This document shows positions 1-10,200 of a stretch of 64,000 nt of DNA, in pieces. The stretch spans positions 2,584,001 to 2,648,000 of the forward strand of contig NZ_PGFG01000001.1 in assembly GCF_002797735.1 (NCBI RefSeq), read 5' to 3'. Numbering within the stretch: position 1 is the stretch's first letter; the number at the start of each line of letters is the position of its first letter. The translations under genes were made by a program, and so were the position numbers. Under the pieces are notes generated by a model, which was not told the origin of the DNA, ran no database searches, and saw only the letters and a list, made by a program, of their open reading frames with translations. Source of the stretch: Thermoflavifilum aggregans (GTDB lineage: Bacteria > Bacteroidota > Bacteroidia > Chitinophagales > Chitinophagaceae).

Positions 1-103
1 CGGCATCATCCGGCCCGCGATGTTGCAAAACATCCGTCATTCTCCGTAAAATATCCGGAGATGAAGAAGACTGAAAATCACAAAAACCGGAAATACCGCA
101 CAT
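1..103 (-). CDS. asnB: Asparagine synthase (glutamine-hydrolysing), N-terminal fragment
   Basis: This is the first 34 codons of a minus-strand gene cut by the left edge of the window. The frame starts MCGISGF and continues to RGPDD. That is the hallmark N-terminus of class-II glutamine amidotransferases such as asparagine synthase B: Cys2 becomes the N-terminal nucleophile after Met removal, and the RGPDD segment lies in the glutaminase active site. The enzyme makes asparagine from aspartate, glutamine and ATP; AsnB-type genes are common in polysaccharide loci. It begins 14 nt after the end of the upstream glycosyltransferase, so it is probably co-transcribed. GlmS and PurF start similarly, but the RGPDD motif favours AsnB. 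The synthase domain is outside the window. Confidence 0.8.
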   Translation of the reverse strand, partial: MCGISGFCDFQSSSSPDILRRMTDVLQHRGPDDA

Positions 104-116
104 AGAATTAAAATTA

Positions 117-1013
117 TTAAAAAGCCGGGTTAAAAACGTTCCAGTATATAGCCTTCCAGAAAGCCGAAAGGTGAGCAAACTGTTTCTTTATGAGAAAATG
201 AAAAGTATTCTTGGGAACTGTAAATAATACAAAATAGAGCATGAAAAACAAAAATACAGGAAACCGATTATTTCTTCTCATAAACAGCAAACGATTACGG
301 TTAATATAATATGTTTTAAGAACGCTATTTTTCCCCGTAGTCATAGATTCCTTATGGAAGATCAGCGAACGATATTGATAATATATCTTATATCCTGCTT
401 CCCGCAATTTTTCACACCAGTCAAATTCTTCATAGTACAGAAAATAAATTTCGGGTAAATATCCAATTTTATTTATCACATCTCTGGAAATCATCATTCC
501 TCCTCCATGTGCATAATAGGTTTCTCTTATTTCATCGTACTGGCCTTTATCAACCTCCCCGCATCCGATCATTTTATTTCTACCCGTGAATACATTTACC
601 TTGGTATACCCGGCATATTCAATAATATCTTTATGATAATAGTATCTGAATTTCGGGCACACAATACCTGCATCAGGAAAACGGGTAAATACATCCAATA
701 GTCCTTCAATAATATTGGTAGTTAATTCTGTATCGTTATTTACCAAAAATAAATAATCACCCTTCGCATGCCTTATCCCTACGTTGTTACCACCTGCAAA
801 TCCAAGATTTCTATCATTTCTGATAAATAAAACGTCTGGATAAACTTCCTTAAAAAAATGAAAAGGATTTTGTGCGGATGCATTATCTACAATAATAACT
901 TCAATATTCGGGTAGGATAATTTCTTAATAGATTCCAACAATTCGGCAGTATGATGCGGATTATTGTAATTAACCGTGATGATGGAAACAAGCGGTAAAT
1001 TATTCATACTCAT
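117..1013 (-). CDS. Glycosyltransferase family 2 (WbbL-like)
   Basis: A 298-residue GT-A fold glycosyltransferase, probably adding a sugar to a lipid-linked polysaccharide repeat unit at the cytoplasmic face. Visible features are the N-terminal [10 protein letters not shown] strand (about residues 9-18), IIVDNAS (about 40-46), NLGFAGGNN (about 69-77), which is typical of rhamnosyltransferase-like WbbL proteins, and the NND metal-binding equivalent of DxD at about 92-94. A hydrophobic stretch near residues 253-276 may anchor it to the membrane. The start overlaps the end of the preceding glycosyltransferase by 14 nt, or by 8 nt if Met3 is used, which indicates translational coupling. The donor and acceptor sugars cannot be told from sequence. 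Confidence 0.9.
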   Translation of the reverse strand: MSMNNLPLVSIITVNYNNPHHTAELLESIKKLSYPNIEVIIVDNASAQNPFHFFKEVYPDVLFIRNDRNLGFAGGNNVGIRHAKGDYLFLVNNDTELTTNIIEGLLDVFTRFPDAGIVCPKFRYYYHKDIIEYAGYTKVNVFTGRNKMIGCGEVDKGQYDEIRETYYAHGGGMMISRDVINKIGYLPEIYFLYYEEFDWCEKLREAGYKIYYQYRSLIFHKESMTTGKNSVLKTYYINRNRLLFMRRNNRFPVFLFFMLYFVLFTVPKNTFHFLIKKQFAHLSAFWKAIYWNVFNPAF

Positions 1014-2223
1014 ACAAAGGATTATTTACCTGATGTTGAAAATGAACCGTATGTAAAAAATTGCTTTTTGCCTCCCGGGCAGAAAATAAAGCTAAAAACA
1101 TAGACGAGAAAATATAAGGGACATGAGACAAGCTTGGGAAAAAATATCTGAATAAAAATCCGGATGGCATAGCCAATAACAAGGAAAACACATAGAAGAA
1201 TCCCAGAATAAGAAATACAATCCAGACAGGGTTTAGTACAGAAAAGAATAAGGTAGTTACCCCAAAAAGTATAGTAAAAGCAAAAATACAAGCACCCAGC
1301 AATAACCGAGGTGGAATAAGGGCTTGAAGTACAGACAAATTGAAATAATCGATATTGCCTTTCAGAAGTTGCAGAAATCCATTTCCAATATGGTTTTGTA
1401 GAAATTGGACGTGGCTAAACAACCATCTTTTGCGCTGCCTCGTAAACTGTGAAGAATGGGCCACCTTTTCATCAAATACGATTGCTCTCGGTTCGTAAAA
1501 AATCTTAATTCTGGATTGGGTAAGCAGCAATTGCAGTTGTTTATCAAATCCTCCCAGGGTGTCAATCTGCAGAAATATTTTTTTGAGCAAGTGAAAATCA
1601 AAGGCCATACCCGATCCAATCACAGCAGAACTGAATCCCAAAGCCCTGTTACCCATCCGGAACAAATGATTGTTGATCATTTCACTGGCTGCATCCAGAA
1701 CAGCAAAAGGAGTATCCAGATTTTTGGCCACCCGCTGCCCCTGAATGGCAAGATAACCTTCGGCAAATGATCTATTTATATACATCAAAAAATCGGGATG
1801 CAAAACATTATCTGCATCGCAGATCAATGCTATATCATAATCATCGGTTATTTGCTGAAAAGCTGTATTGATGGCCTTTGCCTTGCTGCTTTTTTCAAAA
1901 TTCACAGGAATCACTTTTGCTCTCGTTGTACGGAGCTTTTCTAGGGTTTCAGGTTGCAACTGATCAGCTATGATATATACGTCAAAACGATCTTCTGGGT
2001 ATCTGATTTTATTATAACTTAATGCCGAGAAAAAAATAACTGCATCTTCCTTATATGCCGGAACCAATATGGCAATTTTGTGATACACTTCAGATACAGG
2101 CAATACAGGTGAAGAAAATTTACGTTGATATATTTTCGCGGCAACGGACAATAAAAGGATGTATCCGACGCAATAACCTGTATATACCAACAACACAGAA
2201 ATAATAAGATAGCCCAGGAACAT
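1000..2223 (-). CDS. Membrane glycosyltransferase family 2, processive type
   Basis: A 407-residue glycosyltransferase with an N-terminal membrane helix (about residues 3-28), a GT2 catalytic domain and three or so C-terminal helices. The catalytic features are VPAYKED (about 54-60), a DAD metal-binding motif (about 136-138) and QRKRW (about 263-267), the Q-x-x-R-W signature of processive synthases such as cellulose and hyaluronan synthases. It therefore probably extends a polysaccharide or adds a backbone sugar at the inner membrane. It lies 21 nt downstream of the sugar-phosphate transferase and overlaps the next glycosyltransferase, so it sits in the middle of a minus-strand exopolysaccharide operon. 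The sugar specificity is unknown. Confidence 0.88.
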   Translation of the reverse strand: MFLGYLIISVLLVYTGYCVGYILLLSVAAKIYQRKFSSPVLPVSEVYHKIAILVPAYKEDAVIFFSALSYNKIRYPEDRFDVYIIADQLQPETLEKLRTTRAKVIPVNFEKSSKAKAINTAFQQITDDYDIALICDADNVLHPDFLMYINRSFAEGYLAIQGQRVAKNLDTPFAVLDAASEMINNHLFRMGNRALGFSSAVIGSGMAFDFHLLKKIFLQIDTLGGFDKQLQLLLTQSRIKIFYEPRAIVFDEKVAHSSQFTRQRKRWLFSHVQFLQNHIGNGFLQLLKGNIDYFNLSVLQALIPPRLLLGACIFAFTILFGVTTLFFSVLNPVWIVFLILGFFYVFSLLLAMPSGFLFRYFFPSLSHVPYIFSSMFLALFSAREAKSNFLHTVHFQHQVNNPLYEYE

Positions 2224-2244
2224 AAAATCTGCATTAGGATGAAA

Positions 2245-3396
2245 TTAAAGCTCTTCCTTTTGAATTATGGCAAAAGGAGTGGAAAAAAGAATCCTGATAT
2301 CTGAAATAAAATTTCGTCTTGTGGCATAATATATATCCAGACTTGTACGCTCCTCCACAGTCATGTCTGGTTTTTTGCTTTTGGTAATCTGCCATAAGCC
2401 GGTAATACCTGCCGGAGCAATGAATCGTGCAGAATATGTATCCGTTGTTAATGTGGTAGCTTCATATATGGGTAAAGGTCGGTTTCCTACCAGCGACATA
2501 TCACCTTTAATAACATTGAAAAGCTGAGGCAATTCATCCAGGCTGGTTTTCCGGAGCAGGCGACCTATCCGGGTCACCCGCGGATCATTTTTTATCTTCA
2601 CAAATTTAGGCGATTGCTGGTGCTGGCAATGATACCGATTCAATTTTTCTATCTCGAGTAGTTGCCTGTCTGCATCCTGAACCATGGTTCTGAATTTATA
2701 AAACTTAAATAACCGGAATCCTTTCCCTGCCCTCAGGGAAATATAAAACACCGGGCCCGGGGAATCCAGTTTAATGGCAATCGCAATGAGCATCAACAAA
2801 GGAGATAGCATCAATAACAGAAAAGATGCCACTGTAATATCGAATATGCGCTTGAAAACATAATCTATTCTCTCCTTCCAGGATATGGTCTCCGATCCCA
2901 ACATTAACACCGGATGCTGAAAACGAATATGGTTGAAATGCTGATAAAACCGGATTTTATGATCAATCACATAAGGATTGGAATCAGCATAAATCAAATC
3001 ATTAATCTGAGGAATCCGGGATTTGTAGTAGTGAATTTCCCGCATTGAATTTTTATGGGTAACAATCAGAAAAACCGGAACTGTACGCAATACAGTAAAT
3101 TCCTGAATGTCATCCAAAAAATTCCTGATTTCCTGAATGGGAAAACGGATATCGCAGAAAATGGCAGAAAGAGAAATCTGATGAGCCTTAACCGGATCGG
3201 GATTTTCGCGAGCTATTCTGAGCAATTCTTCCCTGGCCATGAACAGGTTTTCTGCCCAGATGCCCTGATAGCCAATAGCAGAGAGCTTGATTAACAACTC
3301 AGGTCTGCAGGGTCCTGCAAATAATACCGTTTTATCGCTATCTTGCCTGAAAGCATGAATACCTGCCGACCTGGTGAAGGTGTTAAAAATTTCCAT
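2245..3396 (-). CDS. Pseudo-receiver / polyprenyl-phosphate sugar-phosphate transferase fusion
   Basis: A 383-residue protein whose C-terminal half is a bacterial sugar transferase (WcaJ/PglC type), the enzyme that starts repeat-unit synthesis by moving a sugar phosphate from a nucleotide sugar to undecaprenyl phosphate. Visible motifs are KRIFDI at about 176, one long hydrophobic helix, SPGPVFY, FYKFRTM, the RKTSLDELPQ segment and MSLVGNRP. The first 165 or so residues lack the usual transmembrane bundle. They instead look like a receiver domain (AIFCDIR followed by PVFLIVTHKNS) without a complete acidic pocket, so it is probably a pseudo-receiver. It heads the operon with two glycosyltransferases and asnB. 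The receiver reading is inferred from the strand/helix pattern and needs a structural comparison. Confidence 0.85.
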   Translation of the reverse strand: MEIFNTFTRSAGIHAFRQDSDKTVLFAGPCRPELLIKLSAIGYQGIWAENLFMAREELLRIARENPDPVKAHQISLSAIFCDIRFPIQEIRNFLDDIQEFTVLRTVPVFLIVTHKNSMREIHYYKSRIPQINDLIYADSNPYVIDHKIRFYQHFNHIRFQHPVLMLGSETISWKERIDYVFKRIFDITVASFLLLMLSPLLMLIAIAIKLDSPGPVFYISLRAGKGFRLFKFYKFRTMVQDADRQLLEIEKLNRYHCQHQQSPKFVKIKNDPRVTRIGRLLRKTSLDELPQLFNVIKGDMSLVGNRPLPIYEATTLTTDTYSARFIAPAGITGLWQITKSKKPDMTVEERTSLDIYYATRRNFISDIRILFSTPFAIIQKEEL

Positions 3397-3513
3397 AGTA
3401 CATGAATTATGGGGTTAATGGATGAAAGCATAAAGCACATTTCCTTCACCACAGATTTTTTTCAGCGGACTACATCATCTTATTCTATTTTATTGACAGA
3501 CTTAAAAAGTATA

Positions 3514-3930
3514 TCACCCATGCAAACCAGCCTGTCTGCCCGAGAAGTCCTCTGACATGTCAACTCTCTTCTCAAGTGCTTTTTTGATGGCCTCCAGAAG
3601 ACGGGAAGGATTAAAGGGTTTCACCAAAAAATCGGCCACACCATATTCTTCACATTTTTGATCTATTTCTTCACTGGAAGATCCCGATAAAATAATGATG
3701 GGAATGTTACCGTAAATTGCACTGCTGGTCAGATTCTTCACCAGATCCCATCCATTGATATTGGGCATCTGCAAATCAGAAATGATGACATCAGGCCGGT
3801 TTCCCTGCGAAAGCCAATACATCGCTTCATATCCATCTGAAGCCGTAATCACCTGATAATATTTGCTGATAATGGTATCCAACAAATATCGAATGGGCTT
3901 GCTGTCATCAATAATTAGTATCTTTTTCAT
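3514..3930 (-). CDS. Single-domain response regulator
   Basis: A 138-residue stand-alone receiver domain of the CheY type with no output domain. The start MKKILIIDD supplies the acidic pair at residues 8-9. VIISDLQMPNINGWD carries the phospho-acceptor Asp at about residue 54, IIILSGSS the conserved Ser/Thr, and FLVKPFNP the conserved Lys. The open frame continues upstream to 4077, but that part is low-complexity and includes two RNA-like hairpins, so the start at 3930 is chosen. Its neighbours are exopolysaccharide genes, including a sugar transferase with a degenerate receiver-like domain, so it may tune polymer synthesis by phosphorylation. No cognate kinase is adjacent. Confidence 0.88.
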   Translation of the reverse strand: MKKILIIDDSKPIRYLLDTIISKYYQVITASDGYEAMYWLSQGNRPDVIISDLQMPNINGWDLVKNLTSSAIYGNIPIIILSGSSSEEIDQKCEEYGVADFLVKPFNPSRLLEAIKKALEKRVDMSEDFSGRQAGLHG

Positions 3931-3975
3931 TACTCTATGGGTTTTTGTGGAACTTTGCTGAACCATGACAGACCC

Positions 3976-4010
3976 GGAAGGTCTTCGGCCTTCCTCCTGC
4001 CTGCTGGCAG
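3976..4010 (-). other. Two tandem stem-loops in the response regulator leader
   Basis: Two short perfect hairpins lie between the 42-residue peptide gene and the response regulator: GGAAGG/CCTTCC with a 7-nt loop (3976-3994) and CTGCC/GGCAG with a 4-nt loop (3997-4010). No U-tract follows on the minus strand, so they are not a classic terminator. They could be leader structure or a processing site. Only the inverted repeats are seen directly. Confidence 0.35.
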
Positions 4011-4089
4011 CTGAAGAAAATGAGGAGAAAGGTGTGTATACATTCCACATATGATCTTCTTTTAGGTTAACAAACAACGGATTATCGTT

Positions 4090-4218
4090 TTAGCTGAACA
4101 GATGTTCCAGTACATAAAACAACAGAAATGAAAGGATAATCACCCCCAGTGCCAATACCACCGGATTGGTAATCCATTTTGACTGTGAATGATGTTGTTT
4201 GGTAGCTGTTTGTTTCAT
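4090..4218 (-). CDS. 42-residue single-pass membrane peptide
   Basis: A short frame starting MKQTATKQHH encodes 42 residues. A polar, His/Gln/Lys-rich head of about 17 residues is followed by one hydrophobic helix (NPVVLALGVIILSFLLFYVL, about residues 18-37) and a short tail. The arrangement suggests an N-in, C-out single-span peptide. It ends 159 nt upstream of the response regulator on the same strand, so the two may be co-transcribed. A 75-codon frame over the same bases in another register has no such pattern. The family is not recognised. The clear helix and small neat frame argue for a real gene, but nothing shows its function. Confidence 0.55.
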   Translation of the reverse strand: MKQTATKQHHSQSKWITNPVVLALGVIILSFLLFYVLEHLFS

Positions 4219-4677
4219 AACTCACATTTTTTATGAATAAAAAAATTATCGGAAACAATTTTAACATCGGTGGTTTTTCCGGAATGGTGGCCTTTCTATG
4301 AAAGAACAATGTAAAAGTACGGAGAGCATTTTAGGCTAAATTTCGAAATTGGTAAACGGTTGAAAAATCTTGGTAAATGCACAGATTAAAAAGGTAAAGC
4401 CCTGGTCTGCATGGAAGTACATCTCTATCCGGTCAGCTCATCTGCCTGAAAGCCTTTTCCGGCACCTATATTTAAAGAATAATATACTTAAAATCAGCAA
4501 ATAACAATGTAGATATTAATTAAATATGGATTATTTTCTATGTTAGTCAGCTTTTTCCCGTTTTCCTGGATAGAAAAAAACCGTGATTCACCAATTAGAA
4601 TGGACAGATAACCCATTAGCATGCCGGACCTTACAGGAAAACTATTACTTTGGCCGTGTCAGTTTTTGATTTATTTT
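4219..4677. other. Intergenic region between divergent exopolysaccharide transcription units
   Basis: About 460 bases, AT-rich, with no convincing gene. It must hold promoters for the minus-strand peptide/regulator genes and for the plus-strand glycosyltransferase. The only -7-like element found is TTACTTTG at 4645-4652, a 7/8 match to TAnnTTTG with no good -33 TTTG. If used, it would place the transcript start just ahead of 4678 and support that start codon over the in-frame ATG at 4621. Confidence 0.4.
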
Positions 4678-5877
4678 ATGAGAACAATCGAAATTATATT
4701 CTGGATTTTTGCCGCTGTCATTTTCTACGCCTACATCGGGTACGGTTTACTCGTCATGCTGATGATTTGGGTAAAAAATCATATCGGAAAGTCTTTTCCT
4801 TTACCCTCTGCCGACCATTTTCCGGAACTGACACTAATCATATTTGCCTACAATGAGGCATCCTGTATCGAAGAAAAAATCAAAAACAGCCTGGAGCTTG
4901 TATATCCGGAAAACAAAAAACAAATTCTGGTCGTCACGGACGGATCCACCGATGGGACACCTGATATAGCCCGGAAATTTGAAGGTATTCAGGTATTGCA
5001 TGAACCTGAACGCAAAGGGAAAACTGCAGCCATGAATCATGCCATGGCATTTGTACACACAGAAATTGTGGTATTTACAGATGCCAATACGCTGTTGCGA
5101 AGTGATGCCTTGCTTCAGCTGGTGGCCCCTTATGCAGATCTGCGAGTAGGCGGAGTGGCCGGAGAAAAACAGGTGCTTGCCGATGCTCAGCATGTGGCTG
5201 GGCAAGGCGAAAGCCTTTACTGGCGCTATGAATCGTGGTTGAAGCGAAACGATGGCAAACTCTATACCGTGGTAGGAGCAGCTGGGGAACTGTATTCCAT
5301 TCGCACCCGACTTTATGAACCCCTGCCGGAAGATACCATTCTGGACGACTTTGTTTTATCGCTCAATATTGTACGAAAAGGCTACCGGTTTGCCTATGCT
5401 CCTGAAGCCCGGAGCATGGAAGCTCCTTCGGAATCACTAGCTGAAGAACAAAAACGGAAAATAAGAATTTGTGCAGGAGGATTTCAGGCTATGAGCCGCC
5501 TGCTTCCGCTCTTCAATTTGTTTAAATACAAGCTGGCTTCATTTCAATACATTTCCCACCGTGTACTGCGCTGGGCCCTGGTACCTTTTATTCTTCCCGT
5601 AATTTTTTTATTGAATATAGAGTTGATGCATGCGCACATATCACCTGTATATAACCTGACCGGTTATGGACAGATGTTGTTTTATGCCATTGCCTGGTTG
5701 GGATATGGATTTGCCCTGCAGGGAAAGAAAATTAAAGGCATATATCCGGTTTATTATTTTGTTTTTATGAACGTTGCAGTATACGCAGGCTTATGGCGAT
5801 GGATAAAAGGAAAACAAGAAGTGAAATGGGAAAAGGCAAAAAGGAGTCATTCGTGGATTTCTGCATATATGATGTAA
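4678..5877 (+). CDS. Membrane glycosyltransferase family 2
   Basis: A roughly 399-residue glycosyltransferase with an N-terminal helix, a GT2 domain and two or three C-terminal helices. Motifs are LIIFAYNEA, VVTDGSTDGT, ERKGKTAAMNHA, VVFTDANT (the DxD equivalent DAN), GAAGELYSIR and the acidic DDF segment in PEDTILDDFVL, placing it near the poly-beta-glucosamine/cellulose synthase-like GT2 group. An in-frame ATG at 4621 would add 19 residues. The inner ATG is preferred because it puts the first membrane helix (IEIIFWIFAAVIFYAYIGYG) right at the N-terminus. It starts the plus-strand half of the exopolysaccharide locus and ends 2 nt before the acyltransferase start. The substrate is unknown. 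Confidence 0.87.
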   Translation: MRTIEIIFWIFAAVIFYAYIGYGLLVMLMIWVKNHIGKSFPLPSADHFPELTLIIFAYNEASCIEEKIKNSLELVYPENKKQILVVTDGSTDGTPDIARKFEGIQVLHEPERKGKTAAMNHAMAFVHTEIVVFTDANTLLRSDALLQLVAPYADLRVGGVAGEKQVLADAQHVAGQGESLYWRYESWLKRNDGKLYTVVGAAGELYSIRTRLYEPLPEDTILDDFVLSLNIVRKGYRFAYAPEARSMEAPSESLAEEQKRKIRICAGGFQAMSRLLPLFNLFKYKLASFQYISHRVLRWALVPFILPVIFLLNIELMHAHISPVYNLTGYGQMLFYAIAWLGYGFALQGKKIKGIYPVYYFVFMNVAVYAGLWRWIKGKQEVKWEKAKRSHSWISAYMM

Positions 5878-5879
5878 AA

Positions 5880-7031
5880 ATGAGCAAGATTAAAATATTC
5901 CCTCCCATACAACTGCCCGATCGGCTTCCGGCGCATATTCCTGCACTTGACGGCCTGCGGGGCATGGCAATTTTACTGGTTTTACTGTATCATTGTTTCC
6001 CATTTTTCATCACTAAACTGGGATGGACAGGGGTAGATTTATTTTTTGTACTTTCCGGATTTCTGATTACCGGGATTTTGCTTGACACCAAACATGAAAA
6101 AGGATATTATAAAAATTTCATCATCAGGCGTATACTGAGAATCTTCCCACTTTATTACCTGGTATTGTGCGTGTTGTTTATCTTCATTCCCTTGTTCGGA
6201 TTAGATCAAGTCAGAGGTCATCAGTTTGGCTTTTATCAAAACCATCAGAAATGGTTCTGGCTGTACATGCAAAACTGGCTGTATTCGCTCCAAGGATTCC
6301 CATCCAATCATGCCCTGGTACACTTCTGGTCGCTGGCTGTAGAAGAGCAATTTTATATTTTCTGGCCATTTTTAATCTGGCTGATACCCAGAAGGTGGAT
6401 ACCCGCCACTATATTGATCTTGATAGCTTTTGGCATTTTGTTTAGACTCAGATTAGGATCTTTAATCGGATTAGGATATACCTACCCGTATCTTTCCACT
6501 TTATCCCGAATGGATGCTTTGCTGATAGGGGGAATAATTGCCTATTTGATTCGATTTAAAAAATCATTTTTGGTTCAACACACAAAATCTTTTTTTCTTT
6601 TATCAGTTTTGGGAACACTCATCAGCCTTTTCATCATCAGAAGTGCTAATTTTTTAAACTTATCACCCGTTTATACAATTATAGATATTTTGTTTGGTTG
6701 CCTACTCATCTATAGTTTACATACCGAAACACATGTTTTTTCGCTTTTGTTTCGTTCGCCATTGCTTGGATTTCTGGGCAAATATTCTTACGGAATTTAT
6801 GTTTATCACTACCTGCTTTATCAGATGATAGGCATGCATTTTTTTAAAATAAGCCCAGTAAATGGAATTCCAGAGACTAATTTGATGAATAAACTCACTT
6901 TCGGGATCGCGATCACCGGACTTAGCATTGGAATCAGCTGGATAAGCTACCACGTGTGGGAGAAGCCATTTTTAAGTTTAAAAAAGTATTTCTATCCATC
7001 TTCGGGAAAGAAAACTTCTCAACGCATGTAA
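5880..7031 (+). CDS. Acyltransferase 3 family membrane protein (OafA-like)
   Basis: A 383-residue multi-span protein of the acyltransferase-3 family, which transfers acetyl or other acyl groups to sugars of surface polysaccharides. The N-terminal signature IPALDGLRGMAILLVLLYH gives the catalytic-region His, followed by GVDLFFVLSGFLITGIL, RRILRIFPLYY and HFWSLAVEEQFY, all typical of the family; about ten hydrophobic helices follow. The frame is open back to 5793 inside the previous gene, but the ATG at 5880, 2 nt after that gene's stop, gives the usual family N-terminus. It most likely decorates the polysaccharide made by the neighbouring transferases. Confidence 0.9.
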   Translation: MSKIKIFPPIQLPDRLPAHIPALDGLRGMAILLVLLYHCFPFFITKLGWTGVDLFFVLSGFLITGILLDTKHEKGYYKNFIIRRILRIFPLYYLVLCVLFIFIPLFGLDQVRGHQFGFYQNHQKWFWLYMQNWLYSLQGFPSNHALVHFWSLAVEEQFYIFWPFLIWLIPRRWIPATILILIAFGILFRLRLGSLIGLGYTYPYLSTLSRMDALLIGGIIAYLIRFKKSFLVQHTKSFFLLSVLGTLISLFIIRSANFLNLSPVYTIIDILFGCLLIYSLHTETHVFSLLFRSPLLGFLGKYSYGIYVYHYLLYQMIGMHFFKISPVNGIPETNLMNKLTFGIAITGLSIGISWISYHVWEKPFLSLKKYFYPSSGKKTSQRM

Positions 7032-7236
7032 ATGCAATCAAAAATTACAAGCAAAATATTCTGATTCACAATAAAGGGATGATTTTTTGCGATTACCAGA
7101 TTTTTTAAAGCTTTTACCAATTCCCACACATTCAGAAAAAAACCTCTGAATAGCTTTACAGAAATTTCAATACCCAACCTGTCTCTGATAAAAACCATTT
7201 TTCTGAAAGACAGTTTATTTTCAAATTGTTCGATAT

Positions 7237-10200
7237 ATGAAAAAGTTTTACTTATCTTTCATCCTGATCCTGAGCATCGGCGTCGGTCACAGTCAGTTGT
7301 ATGCTCAGGTGCTTAACCCCAACGACCCCGTAGTTACTTACGATTCAAACCATCCTCCCACCCTGCCCCCCTGGGATTCCATAGGCAAATGGGTGCGGAC
7401 CGTGGACATGAACTGGAATACTACTCAATACAAGTGCTATATATACAGAAATATGGCGTTTCGCCTGTTGTTTCCCAAAACCTGGACGGATACTTCCACC
7501 AAGAAATATCCCATAGTGATTTTCCTGCATGGATTAGGTGAAAGAGGACCTATTTATGATAATGAATTACAATTAAAATGGGAAGGGCAAACCTTTCTGA
7601 ATGCAGTGAATAATGGGCAATTTGATGGCTTTGTACTTTATCCTCAAAGTACGAATGGATTCTGGGGGGAACCGTTATTCAGCAATTTGATTAATATCAT
7701 CAATTACATGTCAGTTAACACCAAGCTGGATCTGAACAGGGTATATATTTCTGGGCTCTCTGCAGGTGGATCGGGGGACTGGGCATTTCTTACCAGTTAT
7801 CCTACCTATTTTGCGTGTGCAGAAATCATCAGTGCAGCCTATACCGGTTTGGCTAATTATATTGATACACTAAAATACATTCCTATCTGGCTATCACAGG
7901 GAGGATTGGATGGGAATCCTTCTCCTAGTACTTCTCAGTATATTGTGAATTTGCTTCAGCAAGCAGGCGCCCCTATTACTTATACAGTGTACCCCAATGC
8001 AGGTCATGGTGTATGGGACCTACATTACGCTGAACCAGATGCTTTTCCCTATTACAATCGCGCGAATAAAACAAATCCGGTTGTTTTTTACGGGCAAACG
8101 CTCTTCTGTCCGGAGGACACCAATAATATACATGTTACATTAGGTATATCTCCAGGGTTTAATGGATATCAGTGGCGCAAAAACGGGGTATTATTACCTG
8201 ACACGACCAATAGTATCGTCGTTACTTCATTGGGTACTTACGATGCACGGATCAAACGGGGTAATACCTGGTCATACTGGTCTGCCACACCGGTAGTCAT
8301 CGGCGTGAAGCCGCCTACGCAAACACCTAATATTCAGGTAGCCCCACACATGAGTACGGTGATTCCGGCCCCAGATAGAAATACATCCGTTACACTCACT
8401 TTGCCATCGGGTTACGTGAGTTACACTTGGAAAAAATATGGTACGGATTCCGTCGTGAGTACCCAGCAAAATTTTACTACCAGTACGCCGGGTAAATACG
8501 TGGCTTTGGTTATGGAAGCCGGCGGATGTTCTTCCCTGCCTTCCGCTCCTTTCACGGTGATTAATGCCAATGGACCCAATCCGCCTGATCCTGCATCCAA
8601 TCCTATAGCCATTGCGCTTTCTCAAACCAAAGTGCAACTTTCCTGGAGCCAGAAACCCAATCCTGTAAATAACGAAACCGGTTTTGAGATCTATCGCAGC
8701 CTGCAGAAAGATACCGGTTATCAGCTGATAGCCATCAATCCGGCCGACTCCACCGTATTTATTGACAGTACAGTAAATCCTAATACCACTTATTATTACC
8801 GGATCCGGGCCATAGACTCCACAGCTGCCAGTGCAACAACAGCTCCTGTAAGCGTGACCACACTTTCAGATAATATTCCGCCTACTCCACCTACATTGCA
8901 ATTGGTAAATGTATCTCCAAATAGCATTTCTATCAAATGGAGCGGAGCCAGCGACAATGTGGGTGTGGTGAAATACTGGATATATATCAATAGTATGAAA
9001 TCATACGTCACTACAGATACGAGTTTTATTCTCACCAACTTGCAACATGACAGCACCTATAGCATACAGGTTAAAGCTCTGGACGCAGCAGGCAATGTGT
9101 CCAACCCAAGTAATCAGATAACTGCCATTCCACGATATGCCGGGTTATCCTATAACTTTTATACCTATACCGGCAATTGGAACAATCTTCCTAATCTGAA
9201 TAACTTAACTCCGGTATTCAGTGGTACATCCAATAATTTCTCCCTTTCACCTGCGACCCAAAGTACATACTTCGCATTTGCCTGGAATGGATACATTCAT
9301 ATACCCTATTCCGGAACATATACTTTTTATACTAATTCGGATGATGGAAGCCAATTGTTCATTAACAATACCCTGGTTGTGAATAATGACGGACTGCACA
9401 GCGCAACAGAAAAGAGTGGCACGTATTCATTTACGCAACCTGGCTGGTATCCGATTACTGTATGGTATTATCAGCAAACAGGCGGATTTTCCTTAACCGT
9501 GTCATGGGCAAAAAGCAGTGGCACAGGCAGCTTTGCCAAATCAGCAATCCCTGACAGTGCTTTTGCGGAAACGGTAAGTCCTTCCGGTGCCCTACCAACA
9601 GCGCCATCCAATATCAAAGCAACCGCTCTTTCCTACAACAAGATTCAGTTGCAATGGCAGGACAACAGCAATAATGAAACAGGATTTGAAATATACCGGG
9701 CAACCAGTTTGGGCGGACCTTATATGATTGTGAATACTACTCCGGCCAATACAACTCAATTTATAGATAGCAGCTTGAAACCTGCAACAACTTATTATTA
9801 CAAAGTGCAGGCGATCAATAAAAATGGGGCATCGGGCTTTAATCTGGCAGATTTGAGCGGTTTGCAATATAAATATTACACCACCACCAGTGCATGGAGC
9901 AATTTGCCCAATTTTGATAGCCTCAAACCTCTTTCCACAGGCACTGTAACCAATGTAACCCTGAGTCCGGCCACCCAGTCTACTAATTATGGATTTATGT
10001 GGACGGGTTATATCCGGATACCTGCAACAGGATCTTACACTTTCTGGACTTACTCCGATGATGGAAGCAAACTATACATCGATACACCTTACCGATATAA
10101 TGCTACTGCACTCGTTAATAACGATGGTTTGCATGGCATGACCTACAAGTCGGGAACTGTCAATCTCACTGCAGGTCGCCACCTGATTACTATCACCTAT

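Noticed and set aside
4082-4309. A 75-codon minus-strand frame over the 42-residue peptide gene
   Set aside because: Out of register with the membrane-helix frame; composition looks random and it has no helix or signal pattern.
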